The notes: generated by a model not told the origin, from the sequence alone. Numbered from the stretch's first letter, positions 1 to 9,389 are shown. The stretch: DNA of 64,000 nucleotides from Verrucosispora sioxanthis (GCF_010560025.1 NZ_SAIY01000001.1:372001-436000); one strand, 5' to 3'. Made by a program: numbers and translations.

Positions 1-1677
1 CAGCACCTGCGTCGCGGTCCGCCCGTAGGTGGAGCCGGAGAGCCAGGTGAGGGCCTTGCCGGTGTTCCAGGGATCGAAGGCGACGATCATGAAGGTGATC
101 ATGGCCATGCCGCCCTGCCAGGCACCGAAGCCGATCAGGACCAGCCGGTCGGAGCTGAGACCACCGCGCCACGCCGCGCCGTACACCAGGGCGAAGGCCA
201 GCATGGCACCGAGCCCGGCGACCCCGGAGACGGCCCAGACACCGGCCAGCGGCACGAAGGTGAGCAGCGAGACCGCGCCCAGCCCGGCACCGGCGGTGAT
301 GCCGAGGATGCCGGGCTCGGCCAGCGGGTTGCGGCAGACCGCCTGCACGGTGGTGCCGGCGACCGCCAGGGCCGCGCCGGCCAGCATCGCCGCGGCGACG
401 CGCGGCCACCGTTGGTCCAGCACGAAGGTGTACGCCGGCCCGGTGCTGCCGTTGATCCAGTTGACGATGTCGCCGAGCAGCAGCCAGGTGTCCCCGGCGA
501 GCATGCCGAGCAGCACCGCCGCGACGGTGACCGTGGCGGCGACCGCCACCACGGTGCGGTGGAAGGTCGCGGAGCGTACGGCGGCGTGGCCACCGGCGGG
601 GCGGCGGGTGGGGCCGGCGTCGCGGTGCCGACGGGCCAGCCAGATCAGGATTCCCGCGCCGAACAGTGTGGTCACCACGCCGGTCGGGATGTCGACACCG
701 GCCTGTCCGCCCATCAGGGCCCGCAGCAGCACGTCGGAGCCGAGGACGATGATGACGCCGGCCATGCCGGACAGTGGCAGCAGGATCCGGTGCCGGTGGA
801 CACCCGGCACCAGCGGACCGAGCAGCCGGACGATCACCGGCGCGCAGAGGCCGACGAAGCCGACCGGGCCGGTGAGGGTGACCGCCGCGGCGGACAGCAG
901 CACGGCCAGCACGGTGACGATCAGCCGGGTACGGCGTACGTCGATGCCGAGCACGGTGGCGGTGTCGTCGCCGAGGGCGAGGATGTCGAGGCGGTGGCCG
1001 AACAACATCAGCGTCGCCATGGCCGCCACGATCACGGGGGCGAGCTGGGTGAGGGTGTCCAGGTCGCTCTGCACCAGTGAGCCGTTGCCCCAGGCGAACA
1101 GGCCGATGGTGGCCTGCTCGAACAGCAGGAGCAGCAGCATGGTCACCGAGCTGAGCGCCAGCGCGGTGGCCGAGCCGGCGAGGATCAGTCGGGTGGTGCC
1201 GGCCTGGCCGCCGGAGGACATCGCCATGACCAGGCCGGCGGCGGCGAGGCCACCGCAGAAGGCCAGCCCTCCGGCGGGCAGCGCGGGCAGCGCGATGCCG
1301 AACGCGGCCACCGAGACGATGGCCAGGTGGGCGCCGGCGTTGACGGCGAGGGTGTCCGGGGACGCGAGCGGGTTGCGGGCTATCGACTGCAACGCCGCGC
1401 CGGCGAAGCCGAGGGCGACACCGATGGTGAGCCCGGCGAGCAGCCGGGGCACCCGGGAGGCGACGAAGACCCGGGCGGTCTCGTCGTCACCGCCGGTCAG
1501 CAGGCGGAGCAGATCGAGCGCGCCCACGGTGGAGGTGCCCTGGGTGAGGTGCACCGCCACGACCACCAGCAGCAGCGCGGTGGCCGCGAGGAAGATCCCG
1601 ACGACGCGCGGAACCGAGGCGCGCCCGGCCGGAGCCGGCTGGACAGCCGGCTCCGGACGCGAGGGCGCGGACAGCAT
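1..1677 (-). CDS. Fused FecCD-type iron-siderophore ABC permease (3' end outside window)
   Basis: Reading the minus strand from the ATG at 1677 gives 559 codons with no stop before the window edge, so the C-terminus is missing. The protein is an integral membrane permease carrying two FecCD modules in one chain, as in FhuB (about 660 residues). The repeat is visible: the motif LQSIARNPLASPDTL near residue 92 recurs as VQAVCRNPLAEPGILG near residue 449. The modules would pair to form the whole channel for Fe-siderophore import. The start lies 2 bases after the stop of the upstream receptor gene, so the three iron genes form one operon, probably repressed through the IdeR/DtxR box at 3541-3559. 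The substrate siderophore cannot be read from the sequence. Confidence 0.9.
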   Translation of the reverse strand, partial: MLSAPSRPEPAVQPAPAGRASVPRVVGIFLAATALLLVVVAVHLTQGTSTVGALDLLRLLTGGDDETARVFVASRVPRLLAGLTIGVALGFAGAALQSIARNPLASPDTLAVNAGAHLAIVSVAAFGIALPALPAGGLAFCGGLAAAGLVMAMSSGGQAGTTRLILAGSATALALSSVTMLLLLLFEQATIGLFAWGNGSLVQSDLDTLTQLAPVIVAAMATLMLFGHRLDILALGDDTATVLGIDVRRTRLIVTVLAVLLSAAAVTLTGPVGFVGLCAPVIVRLLGPLVPGVHRHRILLPLSGMAGVIIVLGSDVLLRALMGGQAGVDIPTGVVTTLFGAGILIWLARRHRDAGPTRRPAGGHAAVRSATFHRTVVAVAATVTVAAVLLGMLAGDTWLLLGDIVNWINGSTGPAYTFVLDQRWPRVAAAMLAGAALAVAGTTVQAVCRNPLAEPGILGITAGAGLGAVSLLTFVPLAGVWAVSGVAGLGAMLAFALVYGAAWRGGLSSDRLVLIGFGAWQGGMAMITFMIVAFDPWNTGKALTWLSGSTYGRTATQVL

Positions 1678-1679
1678 GG

Positions 1680-2663
1680 TCACCCCGCGTAGGTGGTGAC
1701 GAGCTGGTCGATGTACTGCTTGCCGGACAGCGGCCCGCCGAAGGTCCAGATCCCGTCGGGCATCCGGTGCAGGTTGCCCTGCTTGACGAAGGGCAGCGAC
1801 TTCCAGATGGCGTTGCTGTTCAGCCCGTCGGCGAAGACGTCGGTGCCGTCCGAGGCGTTGTAGAAGAAGTGCAGGTCCGGGCTGGAGAGCACGGTCAGGC
1901 CCTCGACGTCGGTCTGGCCCAGGCCCCACGCCGGGTCGGTCTCGCCGGTCCACGCGTTGGTGAGGCCGAGCTGGATGCCGATCTGGGAGACCAGCGCGCC
2001 CTCGCCGAACATCCGGATGCTGACCGTGCTGCCCTCCTTCCAGCCGTCGGCGATGGCGAACGGCTTGCCGGCGGCACCGGCGTCGGCGATCTTCTTCTTG
2101 CCGTCGGCGATGGCGGCGTCGAAGTCGGCGAGCAACTTCTCTGCCTCGGCGGTCTTGCCGACCGCGGCGGCGATCATGTTCAGGTCGGCCCGCATCCGGC
2201 CGAGGTTGTCCGAGGCGTCGCTGCCCTTGGTCACGATGACCGGGACGTACTTCTCCAGCTGCGTGATGACGTTGGCGCCCCGGTCGTCCTCCATGACCAC
2301 GAGGTCGGGTTGCAGCGCCACGATGGAGTCGATGCTCGGCTCGCCGCGGGTGCCGACGTCCTTGACGCCGGGGTCGAGCTTGGCGGCGCTGACCCAGGTC
2401 GCGTACCCCTCGGGGTCGGCGACGCCGACCGGCATGACGCCGAGACTGACGAGCATCTCGACCTCGCCCCACTCGAGACCGACCACCTTGGTCGCGGGGG
2501 CGTCGAGCTTGACCTCCTTGCCGCGGCTGTCGGTGACGGTGACCGGGCCGCTGGCGGCGGAGGTGGCGGCGGCGGGCTCGGTGGTGTTCTCGGTGGTGCC
2601 GCAGGCGGCCAGCAGCACCGCGGTGGCGGCAGCCAGCAGGGCGGTTACACGGGTACGGGACAT
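1680..2663 (-). CDS. Iron-siderophore ABC transporter substrate-binding lipoprotein
   Basis: A 327-residue class III periplasmic-binding protein (FecB/FhuD/BtuF type) that would capture Fe-siderophore outside the membrane and deliver it to the fused permease. The N-terminus is a lipoprotein signal with lipobox LLAAC and Cys21 as the predicted lipidation site. The mature part begins with a low-complexity Thr/Ala stretch, then VTVTDSRGKEVKL and the segment KVVGLEWGEVEMLVSLGV that opens this fold. It sits between the ATPase gene (39 bases upstream) and the permease (2 bases downstream), all on the minus strand. Iron repression through the upstream IdeR/DtxR box is inferred. The ligand is unknown. 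Confidence 0.92.
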   Translation of the reverse strand: MSRTRVTALLAAATAVLLAACGTTENTTEPAAATSAASGPVTVTDSRGKEVKLDAPATKVVGLEWGEVEMLVSLGVMPVGVADPEGYATWVSAAKLDPGVKDVGTRGEPSIDSIVALQPDLVVMEDDRGANVITQLEKYVPVIVTKGSDASDNLGRMRADLNMIAAAVGKTAEAEKLLADFDAAIADGKKKIADAGAAGKPFAIADGWKEGSTVSIRMFGEGALVSQIGIQLGLTNAWTGETDPAWGLGQTDVEGLTVLSSPDLHFFYNASDGTDVFADGLNSNAIWKSLPFVKQGNLHRMPDGIWTFGGPLSGKQYIDQLVTTYAG

Positions 2664-2702
2664 GATGTTCTTTCTCGGGTGGGTGTCGTGACCGGTCTGT
2701 GC

Positions 2703-3536
2703 TCAGACCGGGACTCGGGCCAGGTGTCGGCCCACTGGGCGGGCCGTCACCAGCCCGCTGAGCGGGTCGGTGCTGACCTCGATCCGGATGCCGTAGGTCT
2801 CGGTCAGATCCGGTTCGGTGAATACCTCGGCCGGGGTGCCGGTGGCGCGGACCCGGCCACCGTGCAGCAGGACCACCTCGTCGGCCACCGCGGCGGCCTG
2901 GTTGAGGTCGTGCAGCACGACGCCGACCGCGACGCCGTGGTCGTCGGCGAGGTCACGCATCAGGTCGAGAATCCCGACCTGATACCGCAGATCAAGGAAG
3001 GTGGTGGGCTCGTCGAGCAGCAGCACCGGGGTGTCCTGGGCCAGACAGGTGGCCAGCCAGACCCGCTGCAACTCGCCACCGGAGAGTTCGTCCACCGGCC
3101 GACCGGCCATCGCGCTGACGCCGGTGACCTCCATGGCGCGGGCGATGGCGGCCGGGCCGTCCGGGTCGTCCGCGCGCCACCGGCCCCGGTAGGGGTGGCG
3201 GCCGTAGCCGACGACGTCGCGGACGGTGACGCCGTTGGGGACCGGCCTGCTCTGGGCGAGCAGGGTGACCCGGCGGGCGTACTCCTTGGCGGGCAGGCCA
3301 GCGGCGGCGATGCCGTCGGCGAAGAGCACGCTGCCGCGGTCGAGCGGATGCAGCCGGGCCAGTGCCCGCAACAGGGTGGACTTGCCACTGCCGTTGGGGC
3401 CGACCAGAGCGGTCACCGTTCCGGGGCGCAGGGCGATCGCCGCGCCGTGCACCACCGTCGTGCCGTGGTAGCCCAGGCACAGGTCGACACCGCGTAGACT
3501 CTGCTCGGCGTCGTTCGACATCAGTCCGCTCGACAT
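2703..3536 (-). CDS. Iron-siderophore ABC transporter ATP-binding protein (FepC/FhuC type)
   Basis: A 277-residue ABC ATPase that powers the neighbouring iron importer from the cytoplasmic side. Walker A is GPNGSGKST, the signature is LSGGELQRVW, Walker B is VLLLDEPTT and the H-loop is VLHDLNQA; all look intact. The order ATPase-receptor-permease is a typical iron operon. The start is uncertain. The first ATG (3536) lies only 4 bases from the IdeR/DtxR box, leaving no room for a ribosome-binding site unless the mRNA is leaderless. The ATG at 3521, five codons in, has a weak GCGGA upstream. Transcription probably begins inside or beside the box, so iron-loaded IdeR would block it. Confidence 0.92.
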   Translation of the reverse strand: MSSGLMSNDAEQSLRGVDLCLGYHGTTVVHGAAIALRPGTVTALVGPNGSGKSTLLRALARLHPLDRGSVLFADGIAAAGLPAKEYARRVTLLAQSRPVPNGVTVRDVVGYGRHPYRGRWRADDPDGPAAIARAMEVTGVSAMAGRPVDELSGGELQRVWLATCLAQDTPVLLLDEPTTFLDLRYQVGILDLMRDLADDHGVAVGVVLHDLNQAAAVADEVVLLHGGRVRATGTPAEVFTEPDLTETYGIRIEVSTDPLSGLVTARPVGRHLARVPV

Positions 3537-3540
3537 GTGG

Positions 3541-3559
3541 TTAGGCTAACCTAACCTAA
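3541..3559 (-). promoter_or_regulatory. IdeR/DtxR iron box in front of the iron-uptake operon
   Basis: The minus strand reads TTAGGTTAGGTTAGCCTAA, matching the IdeR/DtxR 19-bp consensus TTAGGTTAGSCTAACCTAA at nearly every position. It ends 4 bases before the first ATG of the ATPase gene. Fe(II)-loaded IdeR is known to bind such boxes and repress uptake genes. The site could also affect the divergent DivIVA-like gene 291 bases away, but nothing shows that. Confidence 0.9.
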
Positions 3560-3850
3560 GTACCTGTCAAGACGTGGGTCCGTCTCACCCTTCTGAACCT
3601 CGACCGTCACTCGGCGTTGCTGGACCGCCGTCGATGCGCCGAGCCACCTCGCTGGCCAGCCCTGGTGGCGCACGCCGTGACGAGCCGCCACCTGCGATCG
3701 GGCCGGGACGCCGATGCCGGGCCACCCGTCAGGCGGCCCGAAATCCGTACCGGGGTGGGACGACAGAGCAGTCGGAGCAGCGGTAACGTTGCGCGTCATC
3801 CGCCGCCGGCCCGCCGGCGTGGCGCTCTTCGATCCTACGGAGGATGGGGC
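3560..3850. other. Divergent spacer between iron operon and DivIVA-like gene
   Basis: Together with the iron box this makes a gene-free stretch of 314 bases. Apart from the box I see only the Shine-Dalgarno sequence CGGAGG just before the ATG at 3851. In-frame TTG/GTG codons upstream (for example 3617) are open, but the peptide they add is basic and unlike any domain, so I do not use them as starts. Confidence 0.5.
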
Positions 3851-5559
3851 ATGTCCATCGGCGAGGAGCCGTTCGCAGTCCGCGACGACCTGGCCTCGCG
3901 GCCGAACTTCGAGGTCGCCCTGCGTGGGTACGACAAACGGCAGGTGGAACGCTACGTCGAGCAGATCGACGGCCGGCTCGCCGCGGTCTCGGCGGAACGG
4001 GACCGGGCCACCGCCCAGTTGCGGGAGCTGACCGGGAAGCTTCAGGCGGTGCAGGGCGAGATGGCCGAGCTGCGGCAGCGACCGGCGCAAGTGGACAAGG
4101 CCACCTTCCAGGACGTCGGCCCGATGGTCGGCCAGATCCTGGACCTGGCCGAGAAGCAGGCCGCGGCGATCATCGAGACGCACAGCCAGCGGGCCACCAA
4201 ACTCCAGGCGGAGGCGGAGAAGACGCTCGCCAACGCGCGGGAACGCACCGTCAAGGCGCTTGCCGACCTTGAGGAAGAGCTGGCCGGCCGGCGGGCCGAG
4301 CACGAGAAGACGTACGAGGAGTTGCGGGCGGCCGCCGACGCGGAGCTGGCCGAGAGCCGAGAGCGGGCCGACAAGCTGCGCGCCGACGGGGAGGCCGCAC
4401 ACGAGCGTGCGCAACAGGAGGCGCAGCGGATCGGCGAGCAGTGCCGCCAGCAGGTCGAGCAGGCCCGCTCGGCGGCGGAGGCGCTCACCACCTCGGCGCG
4501 TACCCAGATCCACCAGGAGATCCAGGCGGCCCGGTCGAAGAGCCAGCAGGAGCTGGCGCAGTGGCGGGCCACGGTCGAGGAGGAGCTGGCCGAGCGGCGG
4601 GCCACGGCCGAGGAGGACCTGGCCGAGCAGCGGGCGGCCGTCGAGCGCGAGTTGGCCGCGCAGCGGTCCGCCGCCGAGCAGCGGGTCAGCTCGATGATCG
4701 CCGACGCCCAGCAGTACTCCGCGGAGATCCGCAAGCGCGCCGACGAGCAGGCGGCCGAGGTACGCAAACTCAGCGACGAGCAGGCCGCGGCGGCCGAGGA
4801 ACAGCTGCACGCCGTCCAGCTCGAGGTCGGGGAGCAGCGTCAGGCACTGGCCCAGCTGCACGAGCAGTTGGACGACGCCGAGCAGCAACTCGACGCCGCC
4901 CGCCGCACCAAGGACGCCACCGAGACCGAGCTGACCCGGCTGCGGCAGTTGCTGGAGGAGACCAGCCACGAACTCGTGGCGGAGCGCCAGCGGCTGGACG
5001 AGGTGCGCCGGGCGGCCGAGGCCGCCGAGCGGCACGCCAAGGAGACCCGGGCCCGGGTGCAGCGGGAGGCCAAGCGGGTCGCCGATCTGGCGGCCGCGGC
5101 GGTGATGGCCGCGGCGGCCGGTGGCGGCGAGACCGCCGAGTACCCGATGGTGGCCGCCCGACTCGGGGTGTCCCGAACCGCTGGCGACGCCGCCGCGGCG
5201 GGCGGTGGCGAGGTGACCTCGGCGGCCGGTGGTCAGACCGAGGACGTGGCCACCGAAGCCGAGGGCAGCGCCGAGCGGGCCGGGTCGGATCCACAACGTA
5301 CCGTCACCGACGCCACCGACCCGGCGGGTCGGGAGCGCAACGGCGTGGTCCCGGCCGACCGGGGCACCCACAGCCGGAGCAGGGCGCACGCCCCGTGGTC
5401 GATCCGGTGGCTCGCGCGGCGGCCGCGGTGGCGGCCGGTGGGCCGGGTGGCATCGACTGGTTCGCCGGTCAGGGCGGGAACCAGCAGTTTGAGGCTGAGG
5501 AACCGCCGACGCCGGGCGCGACCGCGGCCGACCGGGCGCCGGAACCCGCGGCGAACTGA
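3851..5559 (+). CDS. DivIVA-domain long coiled-coil protein (FilP/Scy-like), frameshifted near its 3' end
   Basis: ATG at 3851 follows a CGGAGG ribosome-binding site. Residues about 10-45 form a DivIVA-like head (FEVALRGYDKRQVERYVEQID, in part), followed by roughly 380 residues of heptad-rich Glu/Ala/Arg/Gln coiled coil. Actinobacterial relatives (FilP, Scy, DivIVA) organise polar growth and cytoskeleton; that role is inferred. Sense is kept in the first frame to about 5358. After that this frame turns Arg/Pro-rich and runs to 6037 across the opposite antiporter gene. The neighbouring frame instead gives an acidic tail (GPGGIDWFAGQGGNQQ...) ending at TGA 5557-5559, just before a strong terminator. 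I conclude a one-base loss near 5358-5366, either real or a sequencing error in GGGG/CCC runs. The repaired protein would be about 569 residues. Confidence 0.82.
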
Positions 5560-5573
5560 GCGCGACCGACAAC

Positions 5574-5608
5574 GGGCCGCCCACCCCGAACCCCGGGGTG
5601 GGCGGCCC
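5574..5608. terminator. Bidirectional hairpin terminator
   Basis: A perfect 15-bp stem (5574-5588 with 5594-5608) and a 5-base loop lie between the convergent DivIVA-like and antiporter genes. There is no clear T-run. Its position only makes sense if the plus-strand gene stops at 5559. Confidence 0.75.
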
Positions 5609-5614
5609 GCCGCG

Positions 5615-6982
5615 TCAGGACCGGCTGGTTGCCAGTTCCGGTTCCCGCGCGGTCGGATCCGGCACCAGCCCGGAGGGGCCGTAGACGAGGCCCCTGCGCC
5701 GTGCGCCCCGCTCGAACATCCGATGCAACGGAGTCGCGGCGAAGGTGGTCACGATGGCCATGATCGCCAGCACCGTGTAGAGCTGTTGGCTCACCAGGCC
5801 GGCGGAGAGCCCGATGTTGAGCAGGATCAGCTCCATCAGCCCTCGGGCGTTGGCCAGTGCGCCCATCGACCCGGCCTCCCGCCAGGTCATGCCCTGCCAC
5901 CGGGCCGCGAGCCCGACGGCACCGAACTTGCCCAGGAAGGAGGCCGCCATTACCACGGCGGCCACCAGCAGCACGGACGGCTCGAAGATGAGGCTGAGCT
6001 TGGTGTTCAGCCCGGAGTAGATGAAGAAGGCCGGTAGCAGCAGGTACGCGGCGAGCGGCTCGGCCCGTTCCCGGAGCGCGTCGACGAAGCGACCCCGCGG
6101 CATGACCGCACCCGCGACGAAGGCACCGAAGACCGAGTAGATGCCGACGAAGTCGGTGAACCAGGCGGCGAGGAGCACCACCGTCAGCGTGACGGTCAGC
6201 GGCCCCACCGGCAGTGCCGCCGTCTCGCCGACGGCACGTCGGCGCTCGGCCCAGTCCTCCAGTCGGCGCAGCAGCGGCCGACCCACGAAGATCATGAACA
6301 GCAGGAACGCCAGCCCACCACCGAGGGCCACCACACCGCCGCCGATCCCGCCGGCGGCCGTGGCCACCACGATCGCCAGGAGCACCCAGGCGCAGGCGTC
6401 GTCGGAGGCCGCGCAGGCCAGGGCCATCGTACCGAGCCGGGTGCGCAGCAGGCCCGAGTCGTAGACGATCCACGCCAGCATGGGGAACGCGGTGATGGCG
6501 ATGGCCGAGGCGATGAACAGGGCGCCCTGCCAGGGCGCCACCCCGGCGCTGAAGTACTCGTCACTGTGGACGGTCAGCCACCAGCCGAGCACGCCACCGA
6601 GCAGCAGCGGCACGCCGAGCCCGGCCGAGGCGGTGGCCCCGGCCTGCCGGACGTGCCCACGGAGAATACCCAGATCGAACGAGCAACCGACCAGAAACAT
6701 GTAAACGACGAGACCGAGTTGCCCGATGACATAAATGGCGGTCAGCGAGGGGTGCGGTATGGCCTCGCCGCCGACCTGCAATGTCAGGGGGAACATCCAT
6801 TGTTGCGCCGCCGGCCACAACAGCCCGAACAGCGACGGGCCCAGCAGGAAACCGGCGACCATGATGGCCACCACCTGCACCTGCCCCAACCTGCGAAACA
6901 GCGGCCAGATCAGTCGATAGACGGCCAGAATCACGGCCATCTGCAGAAAAAGATGCATGGCAATTTCGAGCATCGAAGGCAT
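5615..6982 (-). CDS. Cation:proton antiporter (CPA2 / KefB-GerN type)
   Basis: A polytopic membrane protein of about 455 residues with roughly twelve hydrophobic segments and the Na_H_Exchanger fold. Typical features are the N-terminal helix LFLQMAVILAVYRL, the segment GLVVYMFLVGCSFDL, the helix ASDDACAWVLLAIV carrying adjacent Asp residues expected at the ion site, and FFIYSGLNTKLSL near the C-terminal third. It would exchange H+ for Na+ or K+; the ion is not readable. I start at ATG 6982 (MPSMLEIAM) because upstream in-frame codons add a polar, unconserved leader; ATG 6973 is also possible. There is no regulatory TrkA domain, unlike KefB. It is monocistronic and converges on the DivIVA-like gene. 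Confidence 0.87.
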   Translation of the reverse strand: MPSMLEIAMHLFLQMAVILAVYRLIWPLFRRLGQVQVVAIMVAGFLLGPSLFGLLWPAAQQWMFPLTLQVGGEAIPHPSLTAIYVIGQLGLVVYMFLVGCSFDLGILRGHVRQAGATASAGLGVPLLLGGVLGWWLTVHSDEYFSAGVAPWQGALFIASAIAITAFPMLAWIVYDSGLLRTRLGTMALACAASDDACAWVLLAIVVATAAGGIGGGVVALGGGLAFLLFMIFVGRPLLRRLEDWAERRRAVGETAALPVGPLTVTLTVVLLAAWFTDFVGIYSVFGAFVAGAVMPRGRFVDALRERAEPLAAYLLLPAFFIYSGLNTKLSLIFEPSVLLVAAVVMAASFLGKFGAVGLAARWQGMTWREAGSMGALANARGLMELILLNIGLSAGLVSQQLYTVLAIMAIVTTFAATPLHRMFERGARRRGLVYGPSGLVPDPTAREPELATSRS

Positions 6983-7352
6983 GAGCCATCCACTTCTCGA
7001 TTGACACGGCAACGGAAACAGCGCTCGACCGAAATTTCCCCCGGAGGAATTATCGACGATGCTAGATCCGGTCCGGAGCGGCGACAAGAGTGGCTCGGCG
7101 TCCCCGACCGTCTGGTGGCGGACACTTCACGGTCCGACCTGGTTGCCACCCCGGTACCACCGGTGGAAACGACGAAAGGTCTGGTTGGTCGAGTCTCTCT
7201 TCGCTCTTCAGAAGGGACCTTCCCCCGCACCCGGCGAGGTTCGCTCGATATCGGGTCGGCTGGGACGCCGACCGGTGACACCGCCGCACCCGGTGGTCAC
7301 GGGCTCACGCGAGCCGGGGACCGCCGGGCGCGGCGTACGGCCGCCGGGCCGG
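6983..7352. other. 370-base gene-free spacer
   Basis: No convincing gene, hairpin or promoter. A GGAGGA sequence near 7041 precedes an ATG at 7059 on the plus strand, but the frame it opens runs antisense through the next gene and looks like a shadow. Confidence 0.4.
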
Positions 7353-8018
7353 TCAGAACGGCCGGCGTGGCAGCCAGCCGAGGAAGCGGTTGCGGGCCCG
7401 GGCCAGCGGCAGCCCGGGCAGGTCGCGGGCGGCGGCGAGCAGACAGGAGCCCAGGTAGACCGCGAGCGCGGCGCGGGCCCCGCCGAACTCCGCGAGCAGT
7501 TGACTCTGCTTGACCGCGCACGGCCACTCCTGCCCGCAGCCGGTGCAGGTCCAACTCGGCGGCGAGGGCAGGTGCTCCGGTGGCTTGGCGGAGCGGTAGC
7601 GCACGGCGGCACTGTTGCGTCGGCCGACCCGGGTCGGCAACCGGTGTGGACCGCCCGACGCGGGATGCCGATCGGTGAACAGTTCCCGACGGGCCAGTCC
7701 GAGCGCCCCGCCGACCCGGACCAGCGCGTCCGGCCCCGGGCGATAGCCGACCACGGCACCCAGCAGGTGGTGACCCAGCAGATCGAAGGCGTCCGGCCCG
7801 AGCGCTAGATCGCGACAGAGCGCGATCAGCCGCGTCGGTGCCGCCACCCGCTGCGCCACCAGGGCGCAGCGCAGCACGTCCCGCAGGCCGCCACCCAGGT
7901 CGGACAGGCGGGTTCCCACGATGCCGGCAAGGTCCGCCTCCCCGGCGACCCGCCGGAGTGCCTCAGCCGTCGCCAGTCGGACGATGTCAGTCGGATCCTT
8001 GGTCTCCAACGCCCCCAC
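7353..8018 (-). CDS. Hypothetical protein with C-terminal Cys-rich zinc-ribbon-like motif
   Basis: 221 residues from GTG 8018 with a purine-rich GGATAGG upstream. I do not recognise the family. The N-terminal 120 residues are mostly helical and hydrophobic (LATAEALRRVAGEA, RLIALCRDLALG). Near residue 168 comes WTCTGCGQEWPC, a CxxCG...WPC arrangement that could bind zinc or iron; similar motifs occur at the C-terminus of several actinobacterial small proteins. The tail is LPGLPLARARNRFLGWLPRRPF in part, basic and proline-rich. It stands alone between the antiporter and a divergent AraC regulator, which might control it. Confidence 0.6.
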   Translation of the reverse strand: MGALETKDPTDIVRLATAEALRRVAGEADLAGIVGTRLSDLGGGLRDVLRCALVAQRVAAPTRLIALCRDLALGPDAFDLLGHHLLGAVVGYRPGPDALVRVGGALGLARRELFTDRHPASGGPHRLPTRVGRRNSAAVRYRSAKPPEHLPSPPSWTCTGCGQEWPCAVKQSQLLAEFGGARAALAVYLGSCLLAAARDLPGLPLARARNRFLGWLPRRPF

Positions 8019-8339
8019 CCCTATCCGTTAGGCGAACAATTGCCCTTGTTCGACACCCTTCGCATGATCACGGCCACGGACGGTTGCTGGCTAGCCCGGT
8101 TCGCGCAAGCCGGACCGCACCGACTAGCCCAAAAACGAAAACTCCCCTGACATCGACAACGAGCGAGATCCACCGGCGCGACGGATGCGCCGCGAAAACT
8201 TCATGGGACTCCTTCCTTTGTGGATACCATCGATGGGAATCCTGGCTCCGCATGTCCTACCGCTCTCCGGATCCACCACGTCCGTCGGGTGCCATCCCGG
8301 CGTGCCGAAGCGCCCTCCGTCCAGGTCGATGGAGACGTA
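8019..8339. other. Divergent spacer between the Cys-motif protein and the AraC regulator
   Basis: 321 bases with no open reading frame I trust. It must hold the promoters of both flanking genes, but I could not assign -35/-10 hexamers. A clear ribosome-binding site GGAGAC lies at its right end before the TTG start at 8340. Confidence 0.4.
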
Positions 8340-9308
8340 TTGAAGACGAAGGTGCCGACCACCCACCGGTTCGACAGCGGCGACCCGGAGACGATCCACG
8401 ACTTCCTGGCCCGCGCCTACCACTCCAGAGTGGCCATCCGCGCGGCCGTCGACGCCCGGTTCCGGTTCCGCCACCACCGGGTCGACGCGGGCTCGTTCTG
8501 GTGGGAGACGGTGGACCAGTCCACGCAGCTCGACATCGATGTCGAGCCAGCCCACGCGTTGGTGATCTGCGAAGTCGTCAGCGGACGCGTCGACCGCTCC
8601 GGTGCCGGTACGCACGGTCGGTTCGGGCCGGGTGACGTCTTCCTGGCCACCCTGCCCGACCTGGCCTGCTCACTGCGCTGGCTGCCGGGCAGGATCACCG
8701 CCTGCCTGCTGAGTCCCTCCGTCCTGGACCGGGTGACCGGCATCGCCTCCGCCGGCCGGGCGAGCAGGATCCGGTTCACCGGGCTGATCCCCGCCTCCCC
8801 GGCCCTGGCCGGTCTGTGGCGACACACCACGAGCTATCTGCACCATGTCGTGCTGGGCAATCCATACGCGTACCGCGAGCCCCTGGTGATCGCCAACGCG
8901 GCCCGGATGCTGGCCGCGTCGGCCCTGGCGGTCTTCCCGCACACCAGCGTGGGCTGGTCTCCCGCCGCCGACCAGCGGGCCGCCACCACCACCGCGCTGC
9001 GCCGGGCGACGGCGTTCATCGAGGAGTACGCCGACCGTGACATCGGTGCGGCCGACATCGCCGCCGCGGCCCAGGTCTCGCTGCGGACCCTGCAACTGGC
9101 GTTCCGCCGACATCTCGGCACCACCCCGATGGCGCACCTGCGCCGGGTCCGGCTCGACCGTGCCCATCGCGAACTGCTACAGGCCGACCCGCGGCAGGAA
9201 ACCGTCTCGGCGATCGCCTCGCGGTGGGGATTCCTCAGCCACAGCCGGTTCACCGCGCGCTACCACGCCACCTACGGATTCCCGCCCAGTCGCACCCTGC
9301 ACGCCTGA
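8340..9308 (+). CDS. AraC-family transcriptional regulator
   Basis: 322 residues from TTG 8340, chosen because GGAG at 8331 is well spaced; a GTG at 8220 would add 40 unconserved residues. The N-terminal 200 residues resemble the AraC_binding_2 (cupin-like) sensor of actinobacterial regulators. The last 100 residues form the double helix-turn-helix: IGAADIAAAAQVSLRTLQLAF for the first motif, then VSAIASRWGFLSHSRFTARY and the conserved GFPPSRT end. It is expected to bind DNA as an activator and sense a small ligand that cannot be predicted. Targets are unknown; the divergent gene at 8018 and the downstream LuxR gene are candidates. Confidence 0.9.
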   Translation: MKTKVPTTHRFDSGDPETIHDFLARAYHSRVAIRAAVDARFRFRHHRVDAGSFWWETVDQSTQLDIDVEPAHALVICEVVSGRVDRSGAGTHGRFGPGDVFLATLPDLACSLRWLPGRITACLLSPSVLDRVTGIASAGRASRIRFTGLIPASPALAGLWRHTTSYLHHVVLGNPYAYREPLVIANAARMLAASALAVFPHTSVGWSPAADQRAATTTALRRATAFIEEYADRDIGAADIAAAAQVSLRTLQLAFRRHLGTTPMAHLRRVRLDRAHRELLQADPRQETVSAIASRWGFLSHSRFTARYHATYGFPPSRTLHA

Positions 9309-9389
9309 CGTCCGTGCTGACCGACCGCCGCGGGGCGGGCCACCGTCCGCATGATGGCCGCCCCACCGCATCGATGCCAGAATCGCACC

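Noticed and set aside
3551..5584. A 677-codon minus-strand frame opposite the DivIVA-like gene
   Set aside because: Its product is a Leu/Gly/Arg low-complexity mirror of the coiled-coil coding strand; the plus-strand protein has a real domain and ribosome-binding site.
5560..6037. Extension of the DivIVA-like frame over the antiporter gene
   Set aside because: It is Arg/Pro-rich, antisense to a conserved membrane protein and passes through a strong terminator.
7059..7808. Plus-strand frame preceded by GGAGGA
   Set aside because: It runs antisense through the Cys-motif gene, has a proline/arginine shadow composition and no recognisable domain.
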